DNA from: JBBECE01 sp964574935
GTDB lineage: Bacteria > Pseudomonadota > Alphaproteobacteria > Rhizobiales > Devosiaceae
NCBI GenBank assembly: GCA_964574935.1
Contig: CAZNOZ010000011.1
Span: 1-64,000, forward strand
Reading direction: 5' to 3'
Length of the DNA stretch: 64,000 bases
Part shown: positions 1-6,967 of the stretch, piece after piece
How positions within the stretch are numbered: position 1 is the first letter of the stretch
Layout: each line of letters starts with the position of its first letter
The notes under the pieces: generated by a model
What the model saw: only the letters and a program-made list of their open reading frames with translations
Told to the model about the DNA's origin: nothing
Databases searched by the model: none
Translations under genes and position numbers: made by a program

Positions 1-9
1 CGTCCTGAG

Positions 10-122
10 CGGCGCGGTCAGGAATCCTGCGCGCGCAGCCGGGTGAAGCTCATCGAGATGTGCGAGCGGCGGATGTGGCCGGCTGCCTCGAGGTCGCCGA
101 TTTCCACCGCGCCGAGAATGTC
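10..122 (-). pseudogene. Duplicated 3' end of the GntR regulator gene
   Basis: This 113-bp stretch repeats 1501-1613 with one mismatch (T at 84, C at 1575). On the minus strand it encodes the last 34 or so residues of the GntR protein (DILGAVEIGDLEA... to ...RLRAQDS and its stop at 18-20), plus 8 bp beyond the stop. Upstream of the shared part the reading frame continues into sequence with no resemblance to the regulator, so there is no intact gene here. It is best read as a scar or boundary copy of an insertion next to the intact gene at 1509-2201. Confidence 0.85.
10..122. repeat. 113-bp direct repeat, left copy
   Basis: Left member of a direct repeat (112 of 113 identical) whose right member is 1501-1613. 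The homology stops abruptly at both ends: position 9 differs from 1500, and position 123 differs from 1614. The two copies bound a segment of about 1.4 kb. Confidence 0.9.
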
Positions 123-268
123 ACCGCCCTCGCGGATCACGCCGCCCTCCTGCAAAGGATCTCCGACGTTCTCTACGCGTGGGCGAGTATGGTGACCGGA
201 ACACGGTTTGGTTCGATCTGGATTAGGGCACATTTCTGGAGTACTTCTATTCTTGAAAACAGTGCCGC

Positions 269-463
269 GTGTCTCGAAGGGAGCACTCCATAGACAAGGA
301 CCGGGTGATCGGTACCGCGAAGGTCATCAAGGGAACGGCGAAGGAAGCTGTCGGGAAAGCGGTTGGTGAGGCCAAGCTCGAGTCGGAGGGCATGGCTGAC
401 AAGATCGAAGGCAAGGTTCAGTGCGCCGTTGGCGGCCTGAATAACGGGGTGCGAGGCAAGTAG
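269..463 (+). CDS. CsbD-family stress protein
   Basis: Small hydrophilic protein of the CsbD (UPF0337) family. The DKDRVIGTAK opening, the lysine/alanine-rich amphipathic middle and the DKIEGKVQ...GGL C-terminal part are typical. These proteins are general stress proteins of unknown biochemical role. The start is a problem. The family normally begins MDKDR, but the codon before GAC AAG GAC is ATA (290-292), placed 6 bases after a good ribosome binding site (gaagggag, 276-283). The only in-frame canonical start upstream is GTG at 269, which lies before that site. Either ATA is used poorly, or GTG 269 is used, or the gene is decaying. It lies inside the cassette bounded by the 113-bp repeat. 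Confidence 0.75.
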   Translation: MSRREHSIDKDRVIGTAKVIKGTAKEAVGKAVGEAKLESEGMADKIEGKVQCAVGGLNNGVRGK

Positions 464-569
464 CTCTGGGCCTTGCGGTGCGGCCCGAGCGTCCGCGCCA
501 CAGTCCGGAAGGCGCGCCAACATTGGATTGCGGCCCTCCGCCGTCGGAGAGCGCGAAAGGTGGGGCGAA

Positions 570-710
570 ATGAATCGCAATACTCTTTACCTGGTAATCG
601 GCTTGCTCGCCGCAGGCGTCGTCGTTCTTGGCTACCTTTATTACCAGCAGAGTCGGAGCGGCATCGACATCAGGATCGGCGAGCGCGGCATCTCGATTGA
701 AGGGAACTAG
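570..710 (+). CDS. 46-residue single-pass membrane protein
   Basis: The ATG at 570 follows a purine-rich stretch (aaaggtggggcgaa). The product is 46 residues: a short polar start (MNRNT), one hydrophobic segment at about residues 6-25 (LYLVIGLLAAGVVVLGYLYY) and a polar tail ending ISIEGN. Similar short proteins with one helix and an I-rich tail are common unnamed genes in rhizobial genomes. No function is known. It sits between the CsbD gene and a second tiny membrane protein, so a stress-linked envelope role is only an inference. Confidence 0.6.
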   Translation: MNRNTLYLVIGLLAAGVVVLGYLYYQQSRSGIDIRIGERGISIEGN

Positions 711-826
711 CCGATCCGGCTATTAGTGACGACCGGTGGAGTGCACCGCCGGGAGAAGCCATTAGCGACGTCGGTTTCGAGGGTTAGTCAGCACATCGGC
801 ACAGTCCTGCCAGCGGAGGGAGCTTC

Positions 827-991
827 ATGTCGCTAGGTCTCATTCTTCTCATCGTTCTCATCATATTTCTCCTCGGGGGCTTCAGCGGCCGCTTCGGCGG
901 ATACGGCTACGGCTTCGGGCATGGTGGAATCGGCGTGATTGGCGTCGTGATCATCATCCTGCTTGTTCTGGTTCTCACCGGACGCCTCTGA
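827..991 (+). CDS. 54-residue membrane protein, DUF3309-like
   Basis: The ATG at 827 is preceded by a strong ribosome binding site (cggaggga, 814-821). The protein has two hydrophobic segments (about residues 2-18 and 35-51) joined by a glycine/tyrosine/phenylalanine-rich loop (FGGYGYGFGHGG) and ends LTGRL. The length, the MSLG start, the two-helix layout and the terminal GR-hydrophobic motif match DUF3309 proteins, which have no known function and are often found near stress genes. The gene is complete. Confidence 0.65.
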   Translation: MSLGLILLIVLIIFLLGGFSGRFGGYGYGFGHGGIGVIGVVIIILLVLVLTGRL

Positions 992-1091
992 GGCAGCCGC
1001 TGCGGATCGATCTCCGCGAGCCCGGTGGCTGGCTCCATTCGGATAAGGGCTTCGGCCCGGAGCGAACGTTTGCAGACCGCGACGATCGAGC

Positions 1092-1367
1092 CTATGCCGT
1101 CGCCCCCCCGTCCTGCCGCACGGCGGCGCTGGTGACAGCGTTCCCAGCGACCCACACTGCGAAGCCGATAGGGAAGCGCCCCGCAGCCGGGACGTTCACC
1201 TGCTTGGCGGTGTCGTCCCATTACAATCGCGCGCCGACATTCAGCACCGCAGGGCTCGCCTTGGGCAACTGGAAGACGCCGGTGGTCGAGCGCTCGACCG
1301 GGTCGCCCTCGGCCGAGGAATAGGCGGCGATGCCGAAGATGCTGCCCACGATCGGCGCGCCGGGCGC
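1092..1367 (-). pseudogene. Remnant of a DUF2190 phage capsid-type gene
   Basis: Read on the minus strand, this stretch encodes a recognisable DUF2190 (phage capsid/decoration-type) protein: PIVGSIFGIAAYSSAEGD, then TTGVFQLPKASPAV, then GARL-stop-WDDTAKQV, then GRFPIGFAVWVAG, ending at TAG 1092-1094. The family has an aromatic residue before WDDTAK; here that codon is TAA (1221-1223), a nonsense change. The 5' end is also missing, since an in-frame TGA lies directly upstream of the first recognisable codon. The gene is therefore dead twice over. No other phage gene is visible in the window. Confidence 0.75.
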
Positions 1368-1411
1368 TCATATAGGCCGCGCTCCGGGCCCTTGCGGCCC
1401 GGCTCGCTTGG

Positions 1412-1438
1412 CGCGGGGTGGAGCAGTCCGGTAGCTCG
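1412..1438 (+). tRNA. 5' half of an initiator tRNA (tRNA-fMet fragment)
   Basis: The 27 bases fit positions 1-26 of a bacterial initiator tRNA: acceptor strand CGCGGGG starting with the initiator-type C1, T8, D-stem GAGC pairing with GCTC, and the invariant A14, G15, G18-G19 and A21. After G26 the match ends, and no anticodon arm or T arm follows. It is therefore a truncated, non-functional copy. It lies 44 bp from the phage-gene remnant, which suggests an old integration or recombination event at a tRNA gene. Confidence 0.7.
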
Positions 1439-1500
1439 GCAGGGGCCCGCGAGACGTGCGGGTCCCGGGCCAGCGGACAATCGCGTCGCTGTCCCGTTTC

Positions 1501-1613
1501 CGGCGCGGTCAGGAATCCTGCGCGCGCAGCCGGGTGAAGCTCATCGAGATGTGCGAGCGGCGGATGTGGCCGGCCGCCTCGAGGTCGCCGATTTCCACCG
1601 CGCCGAGAATGTC
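1501..1613. repeat. 113-bp direct repeat, right copy
   Basis: Right member of the direct repeat with 10-122. This copy is the authentic 3' end of the intact GntR gene and extends 8 bp past its stop codon. Confidence 0.9.
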
Positions 1614-2201
1614 GTCGATCTCGCGGGAGAAGATCGCCACCTCCTCGGCCAGGTTCAGGTGCCCGATCGACTTCAGCCAGATGCGCGACGTCTGGTAGTA
1701 GAGCCGTTCCGAAATCTCGCGGAGCGGCTGGTTGCCGGTCAGGCGCAGCAGGGCGTGGAAAAACTCCATGTTGAGTTGCGCGAAGGCGCGCGGATCGGGC
1801 GCCTCGGTCAAGGCCCGGCTTTCGGCGTGCAGGGCACGGAATCTTTCGACGGTCTGGGGCGTGGGCGGGATCGGCGACAGCTTGCCGATCAGCTCGGCCA
1901 GTTCCATGCGCAACTGGTAGACTTGGGAGAGGGCGCTGATGTCGACGTCGGTGACGATCGTGCCCACGCCCTGCACCGACTTGAGCAACCCCTGCGCTTC
2001 GAGCCAGCCGAGCACCCGCCTGAGCGGGGTGCGGCTGACGCCGAATTCGGCCGCCAGCGCCTCCTCGCTCAGTCGCTTGCCGGGCGGGTAGTCGAGCAGG
2101 CAGATTCGGGTTCGCAGGGTGTCGTGAAGGTGCAGAAACCGCTGCCGCGCCGGCGTTCCCGCCGAGGGTTCCGGTTTGCTCTCCAACAGGTCCGACTGCA
2201 T
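1509..2201 (-). CDS. GntR-family regulator, FCD subfamily
   Basis: 230-residue transcription factor. The N-terminal winged helix-turn-helix (about residues 20-90) contains the GntR signature LSEEALAAEFGVSRTPLRRVL. The C-terminal all-helical FCD ligand domain (about 95-225) has the usual Asp/His positions (for example NMEFFHALLRLTG). It starts 3 bp after the stop of the M20 hydrolase gene and is the last gene of the minus-strand unit doeA-M20-gntR. That position makes it the likely local repressor of ectoine use, perhaps responding to a breakdown product. Known ectoine clusters are more often controlled by the MocR-type EnuR, which is not seen here. The palindromes at 4598-4688 are candidate operators. 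Confidence 0.85.
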   Translation of the reverse strand: MQSDLLESKPEPSAGTPARQRFLHLHDTLRTRICLLDYPPGKRLSEEALAAEFGVSRTPLRRVLGWLEAQGLLKSVQGVGTIVTDVDISALSQVYQLRMELAELIGKLSPIPPTPQTVERFRALHAESRALTEAPDPRAFAQLNMEFFHALLRLTGNQPLREISERLYYQTSRIWLKSIGHLNLAEEVAIFSREIDDILGAVEIGDLEAAGHIRRSHISMSFTRLRAQDS

Positions 2202-2204
2202 CGG

Positions 2205-3365
2205 CTATACCGTCAGTTTGCGTTCGAGCCCGGCCAGCATGTCCACGCAGGCCTGCAGCTGCGCCACGGTGACATATTCGTTCGGCTTGTGGGCCTGATC
2301 GATGGAGCCGGGCCCGCATACGACCGCCGAAAGACCCAGCCGCGTGTATACCCCGGCCTCGGTGCCGAAGGCGGCGAACTTGCCCTCGTCGGCGCCAACC
2401 AGCTCGGCGACAATCCGCTGCGCTTCCCCGTCCTCGGCCGGTTCGAGGCCCTCGAGTTCGCCGATGACCTCGGTGACGATGGCCGCGTCGCCATATCTTG
2501 CGCGCATGGCGGGCAGCAATTCGTCCTCTTCGAAGCGCTTGAGGCGCGTCTTGACGAAATCGGCGTCGTGCGGGTTCACCGGGCGCATTTCCCATTCGAT
2601 GCGGCAATGACCGGGAATGACGTTGCGGGCGACGCCGCCCTCGATGCGGCCGACCTGGATGGTCGTGAACGGGGGATCGAAGCGGTTGTTGCGGACGGGT
2701 TGTTCGGTCAGCTCGCCGGCGAGCCGCGCCAGACGCCCCACATAGCGGGCCGCGAACTCGATCGCATTGACGCCCGCTTCCGGGTAGGCGGCGTGGGCTT
2801 CCAGGCCGGTGAAGGCGGTCGTGTATTCGTAGCAGCCCTTGTGGCCTTCGACGACGTGCATCTCGGTCGGCTCGCCGATCACCGCGACCGCCGGGCGCAC
2901 GCCGAGATGCTGCAGCTCCGCGACCAGCTGGCGCGCGCCGAGGCATCCGACCTCCTCGTCGTAGGTGAGCGCGACATGCACGGGCCGTTTCAGATCCAGT
3001 TCGGCGTAGCGGGGGACGCTGGCCAGGACCGCGGCGATGAACCCCTTCATGTCGCAGGCCCCGCGCCCGTAAAGCCGGCCGTCGGCGGCGCGCAGGACGA
3101 ACGGGTCGGAGTCCCATTCCTCCTCGGTCGCCGGCACCACGTCCGAATGACCGGCAAGCACGATGCCGCCGTCGGTATCGGGGCCGAGCGTGGCGAACAG
3201 GTTGGCTTTGTGGCCGGTGTCGTCCCGGGTCATGGTGATGGCCGCCCCGTGCTCACCCAGCAGCGCCGCCGCATAGGCGATGAGTTCCAGGTTGGTATCC
3301 GCCGAGACTGTCGGAAATCCGACGAGGTCGGCGAGGATGGCCTGGGTGTCGTCGATCGTCGGCAT
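2205..3365 (-). CDS. M20 zinc deacetylase, ArgE-like
   Basis: 386-residue metallopeptidase of the M20/ArgE family. Zinc-ligand motifs are visible: LAGHSDVVPA, GRGACDMKG, the catalytic TYDEEVGCLGA, GEPTEM and the late His of AHKPNEYV. ArgE-type enzymes remove an N-acetyl group from ornithine-like substrates. Its place directly after the DoeA gene suggests that here it deacetylates N-acetyl-2,4-diaminobutyrate, the product of ectoine ring opening, a step done by the unrelated DoeB/EutE in known clusters. That role is inferred. The ATG at 3365, 4 bp after the doeA stop, is chosen; a TTG at 3383 would overlap doeA. Confidence 0.85.
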   Translation of the reverse strand: MPTIDDTQAILADLVGFPTVSADTNLELIAYAAALLGEHGAAITMTRDDTGHKANLFATLGPDTDGGIVLAGHSDVVPATEEEWDSDPFVLRAADGRLYGRGACDMKGFIAAVLASVPRYAELDLKRPVHVALTYDEEVGCLGARQLVAELQHLGVRPAVAVIGEPTEMHVVEGHKGCYEYTTAFTGLEAHAAYPEAGVNAIEFAARYVGRLARLAGELTEQPVRNNRFDPPFTTIQVGRIEGGVARNVIPGHCRIEWEMRPVNPHDADFVKTRLKRFEEDELLPAMRARYGDAAIVTEVIGELEGLEPAEDGEAQRIVAELVGADEGKFAAFGTEAGVYTRLGLSAVVCGPGSIDQAHKPNEYVTVAQLQACVDMLAGLERKLTV

Positions 3366-3369
3366 CGGC

Positions 3370-4554
3370 TCAGTTCTTGACAAAGAGCTTGCGGGGCCGG
3401 TCGCACAGGCACTCGGCGGGACCGGACTCCCTGATCAGGATGCTTTCGGTGATCTCCAGCCCCCAGTCGTGCATCCACAGGCCGGGCATGAAGTGGAAGG
3501 TCATGCCGGGTTCGAGGATCGTCAGATCGTCGTTGCGGATCGACACCGTGCGCTCCCCCCAGTCGGGCGGATAGCTCAGCCCGATCGCGTAGCCGGCGCG
3601 CTCGGCGCGGTCGATGCCGGCGTTCTCGAGCGGTATGGCCAGCGCCCGCGCGATGTCGGCGGCGGTATTGCCCGGCACCGCCGCCTCGAGCCCGGCCTGA
3701 AGTCCCTCGATCAATGCGGCCTCGGCGCTGAGCAGGTAGTCCGGCGGGGTGCCCAGAAACACGGTGCGGCAGAACGGCGTGTGGTAGCGCCGATAGCAGC
3801 CGGCGATCTCGAAGAATGTCGCCACGCCGGGCTCGAACACCCGTCCGTCCCAGGTCAGATGCGGGGCAGCGGCGTCGGATCCGGACGGGAGAAGGGGAAC
3901 GATTGCCGGATAGTCGCCCCAATCGTCGTCGATGCCGCGCACCGCGTTGGCGTAGATTTCGGCCACCAGGTCGGCCTTCCTGGCGCCGGGCTCGATGTGC
4001 TCGACGATGCCGTCGATGATCTTCTCGGAAATGCGCGCCGCCTTGCGCATATAGGCGATCTCATCGTCCGACTTGATCAACCGCTGCCAGTTCACCAGTC
4101 CCGTGGCGTCGGCGAGGATGGCGTCGGGCAGCTCCTGCTGCAGCGTCAGAAACGCCTTGGCGGTGAAATAGTAGTTCTCCTGCTCGACGCCGACGCGCTT
4201 GTCGCCATAGCCGCGGTCGCGGATGATGGCGGCCAGTAGCTCCATCGGATGGCACATGGTCGACTGCACATAGTGGTCGGGGTACCAGGCGACGCAATCG
4301 TCCTGCATCCATACCGTGCGCACCGCGCCGTGGGCGTCCTGCGACCGCCCCCACCAGAGAGGATCGGCGTCGTGAAACACCAGAACCCCCTGGTGGACGT
4401 AAAACGACCAGCCGTCATAGCCGGTCACCCAGGCCATGTTGGAGGGGTCCTCGATGAACAGCAGATCGATTTCCTGCAACGCCATGGCCTGCCTGACCTT
4501 GGCGAGGCGTCGGGCATACTCGTCGGCGCTGAACGGCAGGAACTGGCCGGGCAT
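3370..4554 (-). CDS. doeA: Ectoine hydrolase, M24 (pita-bread) family
   Basis: 394-residue M24-fold protein matching DoeA/EutD, which opens the ectoine ring to N-acetyl-2,4-diaminobutyrate in the cytoplasm. The creatinase-type N-terminal domain covers about residues 1-160 and the M24 domain about 170-390. Two aspartates that bind metal in ordinary M24 peptidases are replaced: the usual DxG site reads FFEIAGCYRRY and the usual SDxTRT site reads HTPFCRT. This agrees with a non-peptidase member. The gene is divergent from ehuB, with a 176-bp control region between, and heads the minus-strand unit with the M20 deacetylase and GntR genes. Confidence 0.85.
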   Translation of the reverse strand: MPGQFLPFSADEYARRLAKVRQAMALQEIDLLFIEDPSNMAWVTGYDGWSFYVHQGVLVFHDADPLWWGRSQDAHGAVRTVWMQDDCVAWYPDHYVQSTMCHPMELLAAIIRDRGYGDKRVGVEQENYYFTAKAFLTLQQELPDAILADATGLVNWQRLIKSDDEIAYMRKAARISEKIIDGIVEHIEPGARKADLVAEIYANAVRGIDDDWGDYPAIVPLLPSGSDAAAPHLTWDGRVFEPGVATFFEIAGCYRRYHTPFCRTVFLGTPPDYLLSAEAALIEGLQAGLEAAVPGNTAADIARALAIPLENAGIDRAERAGYAIGLSYPPDWGERTVSIRNDDLTILEPGMTFHFMPGLWMHDWGLEITESILIRESGPAECLCDRPRKLFVKN

Positions 4555-4597
4555 CTTACTTCCCAGGCGGGGCTCCGAGGGGCCCCAAAGAGCCGAT

Positions 4598-4688
4598 TTG
4601 TATACATCTTTTCCTCGCTTCGCCTAGATGCAAACGGTTTGCCGGGCAACCAAAGTTGACTTAGCGAGCAAACGTATGGTGCTGTACA
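4598..4688. promoter_or_regulatory. Divergent control region with GntR-type palindromes
   Basis: The gap between doeA and ehuB holds two short palindromes of the kind bound by FCD-type GntR proteins: TGTATACA at 4599-4606 and TGTACA at 4683-4688. A TTGACT element at 4656-4661 could be a -35 box for ehuB, but no convincing -10 at the right spacing is seen. The spacing of the palindromes, one near each gene, suits a repressor acting in both directions. Binding is inferred only. Confidence 0.4.
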
Positions 4689-4730
4689 CAACTGCACGTG
4701 GGATACAACGCAGCCGACAAGGAGAACATA

Positions 4731-5576
4731 ATGGGACGGAACATCCTCAAACTCATGATCACGGCCGGCGTCACCGTTCTGGGCCTCGGCGCCGTGGCCA
4801 ATGCGGGCCCGCTCATGGATCGCATCGATTCCGGCCAGCCGATCCGTATCGGCTTCGCCAATGAAATTCCCTTCGCCTATCCAGCCGACAACGGCGATCC
4901 GAAGGGATTCGTCAACGCCTATGCCCTGGGTGTGCTGGCAAACATGGGCTACGACAACATCGAGCCGGTTCAGACCGAATGGGGCGGACTGATCCCTGGA
5001 CTGCAGGCCGGCCGGTTCGACATCATCACCGGGGGCATGAACATCCTGGCCTCGCGTTGCGAGAACATTGCCTTCTCCGAGCCGATGGCCAAGATCGGTG
5101 ACGCCTTCATCGTTGCCAGTGGCAATCCGAAGGGGATCGGCAACTATGCCGATATCAAGAACAGTGGGGCGATCATGGTGACGGGCGCCGGCTATTCCAA
5201 TATCGAAGCCGCCAAGGGGGCCGGCGTGCCCGAAGCCAGTATCATGCAGGTTCCCGGGCCAACCGAGATCCTCGCCGCAGTGCGGGCGGGACGTGCCGAT
5301 GCCGGGGCAGGCACCTATTTCACCGTCAAGCAGCTTGCCGACAGTTCGGGCGGAGATGTCGATGTCACGGACCCAGGCGCAATGCCCGAAGACTTGGTCA
5401 ACTGGGCCGGCATCGGCTTCCGCAAGGACGACCAGGATTTCGTTGACGCCTTCAACGCCGCGCAGGCGGCTTATCTCGGCTCTGACGAGATGATGGCTGC
5501 GGTCGCTGAATACGGCTACGGCGAGGGCTCGCTTCCCGGCGACAAGACCACCGCATGGGTCTGCGCCAACCGCTGA
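4731..5576 (+). CDS. ehuB: Ectoine/hydroxyectoine-binding protein EhuB
   Basis: 281-residue periplasmic solute-binding protein of family 3 with a signal peptide (MGRNILKLMITAGV... cut after about ANA, residue 25). It captures ectoine and hydroxyectoine for the EhuCDA importer. Assignment rests on the typical EhuB start after the signal (IRIGFANEIPFAYPA), the GGMNILASRCENIAFSEP block, and the context: permeases, ATPase and eutB/eutC follow. The start at 4731 follows a strong site (aaggaga) 6 bases upstream. A perfect hairpin follows the gene at 5583-5605. Confidence 0.9.
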   Translation: MGRNILKLMITAGVTVLGLGAVANAGPLMDRIDSGQPIRIGFANEIPFAYPADNGDPKGFVNAYALGVLANMGYDNIEPVQTEWGGLIPGLQAGRFDIITGGMNILASRCENIAFSEPMAKIGDAFIVASGNPKGIGNYADIKNSGAIMVTGAGYSNIEAAKGAGVPEASIMQVPGPTEILAAVRAGRADAGAGTYFTVKQLADSSGGDVDVTDPGAMPEDLVNWAGIGFRKDDQDFVDAFNAAQAAYLGSDEMMAAVAEYGYGEGSLPGDKTTAWVCANR

Positions 5577-5582
5577 TGCAAT

Positions 5583-5605
5583 GAGGGGCGGGTCTCCCGC
5601 CCCTC
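5583..5605 (+). terminator. Hairpin between ehuB and ehuC
   Basis: A perfect 10-bp inverted repeat (GAGGGGCGGG / CCCGCCCCTC) with a 3-base loop starts 7 bases after the ehuB stop. There is no T-run, so it is more likely a partial terminator or an mRNA 3'-end stabiliser that raises binding-protein yield over the permeases. Confidence 0.6.
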
Positions 5606-5629
5606 TTCATACCTGCGCGAGGGCGGCGG

Positions 5630-6295
5630 ATGTCGTATTGGGAGTTCCTTCAAACTTATGGCGCTCGCCTCGCTGACGGCACCGTCGTCACCTGTGCGCA
5701 GTTCATTCTTGCCGCCCTCATTGCCGTCGCCATCGCCGTGGTTGCGGGCCTCGGCAAGCTGTCGCCCAATCCGGTGATCCGCGGCATCGCCGTGGTCTAT
5801 ATCGAGATTTTTCGCGGCACCTCGCTTCTGGTACAGCTCTACTGGATTTTTTTCGTGCTGCCGCTGTTTGGTCTCACGCTCGAAAAATTCACCGCCGGTT
5901 ACCTGGCGGTGGGGATGAATCTGGGCGCTTATGGCGCCGAATTGGTGCGCGGGGCCATCCTCTCGGTGCCGCGCGGCCAATATGAGGCGGCGCTGGCACT
6001 CAACATGTCGCCGGCCCAGCGCATGCGGCGCATCATCTTTCCTCAGGCGCTCAAGATCATGCTGCCGACCTGGGGAAATCTCTTGATCGAATTGCTGAAG
6101 GGCACCGCATTGGTCTCGCTGATTTCGGTCGCCGACCTGATGTTCCAGGCCAAGCAGATCAACGCCTCGTCATTCCTGTCGGCCCAAGCCTTCGGCACGG
6201 CACTGATCATTTACTATGTGCTCGCCAGATTCGCGTTGACCCCGTTCATGCGCTGGCTTGAGAGGCTGATGGCGCGCCGCGAAGGCAGGATCTGA
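5630..6295 (+). CDS. ehuC: Ectoine ABC importer permease EhuC
   Basis: 221-residue inner-membrane permease of the polar amino acid (HisM/GlnP) type with about five hydrophobic segments. The EAA loop that contacts the ATPase is visible around residue 125 (GQYEAALALNMSPAQRMRRI). It forms the channel with EhuD. It lies 53 bp after ehuB, separated by a hairpin, and 3 bp before ehuD. Confidence 0.88.
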   Translation: MSYWEFLQTYGARLADGTVVTCAQFILAALIAVAIAVVAGLGKLSPNPVIRGIAVVYIEIFRGTSLLVQLYWIFFVLPLFGLTLEKFTAGYLAVGMNLGAYGAELVRGAILSVPRGQYEAALALNMSPAQRMRRIIFPQALKIMLPTWGNLLIELLKGTALVSLISVADLMFQAKQINASSFLSAQAFGTALIIYYVLARFALTPFMRWLERLMARREGRI

Positions 6296-6298
6296 GCC

Positions 6299-6967
6299 AT
6301 GCAATGGCGCTGGGACTTCATGTGGGAAGTGCTGCCGCGGCTCATCGTGGCGACCGGCAACACTCTGCTGGCGGCCGGCATCGGCTATGGTATCGCGGTG
6401 GTGCTCGGACTGGTCCTTGCGCTGGCGCAGCGCACCCCGTTCAAGCCGCTGACGATGATGGTGCGCGAAGTCGTCGAGTTCATCCGCTCGACCCCGCTGG
6501 TGCTGCAGATTTTCTTTGTCTTCTATGTCGGCCCGCAATTCGGCATCCGCCTGGCTCCGTGGACTGCCGGCATGATCGCCATCGGGCTGCACTACGCCTC
6601 CTACCTGTCGGAGGTCTATCGGGGTGGGCTGGAAAGCGTGCCCAAAGGGCAGTGGGAGGCGGCGACGGCGCTCAACCTGTCCACCGCGCGCACCTATTCA
6701 CGCATCATCATTCCACAGGCACTGCCGCCATCGCTGGCGGGCATGGGCAATTATCTTGTCGGCATCTTCAAGGACACGCCGATGCTATCGGTGATCGGCG
6801 TGGCCGAGCTCATGCACACCGCCAACGCGATCGGCTCGGAAAGCTACCGGTTCCTGGAACCCTATACGATGGTCGGCGCCATCTTCCTGGCGATCTCGCT
6901 GCCGACCGCCGCCCTGATCCGCTCCTTCGAGGCGTGGGTCCGCAAAAAGCTTGGAATGACAAGATGA
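6299..6967 (+). CDS. ehuD: Ectoine ABC importer permease EhuD
   Basis: 222-residue permease of the same family as EhuC, with an EAA loop (GQWEAATALNLSTARTYSRI) and about five membrane segments. It pairs with EhuC in the inner membrane. Its stop overlaps the ehuA start (ATGA at 6964-6967), implying translational coupling. Confidence 0.88.
   Translation: MQWRWDFMWEVLPRLIVATGNTLLAAGIGYGIAVVLGLVLALAQRTPFKPLTMMVREVVEFIRSTPLVLQIFFVFYVGPQFGIRLAPWTAGMIAIGLHYASYLSEVYRGGLESVPKGQWEAATALNLSTARTYSRIIIPQALPPSLAGMGNYLVGIFKDTPMLSVIGVAELMHTANAIGSESYRFLEPYTMVGAIFLAISLPTAALIRSFEAWVRKKLGMTR

Noticed and set aside
1..1500. Possible intact prophage or integrative element
   Set aside because: Only one dead phage-type gene and a tRNA fragment are visible; there is no integrase, portal, terminase or lysis gene in the window.
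907..3117. Long minus-strand open frame of 736 codons across the GntR and M20 genes
   Set aside because: It is a GC-rich shadow frame, Arg/Gly/Pro-rich, overlapping two well-supported genes on the same strand in another frame.
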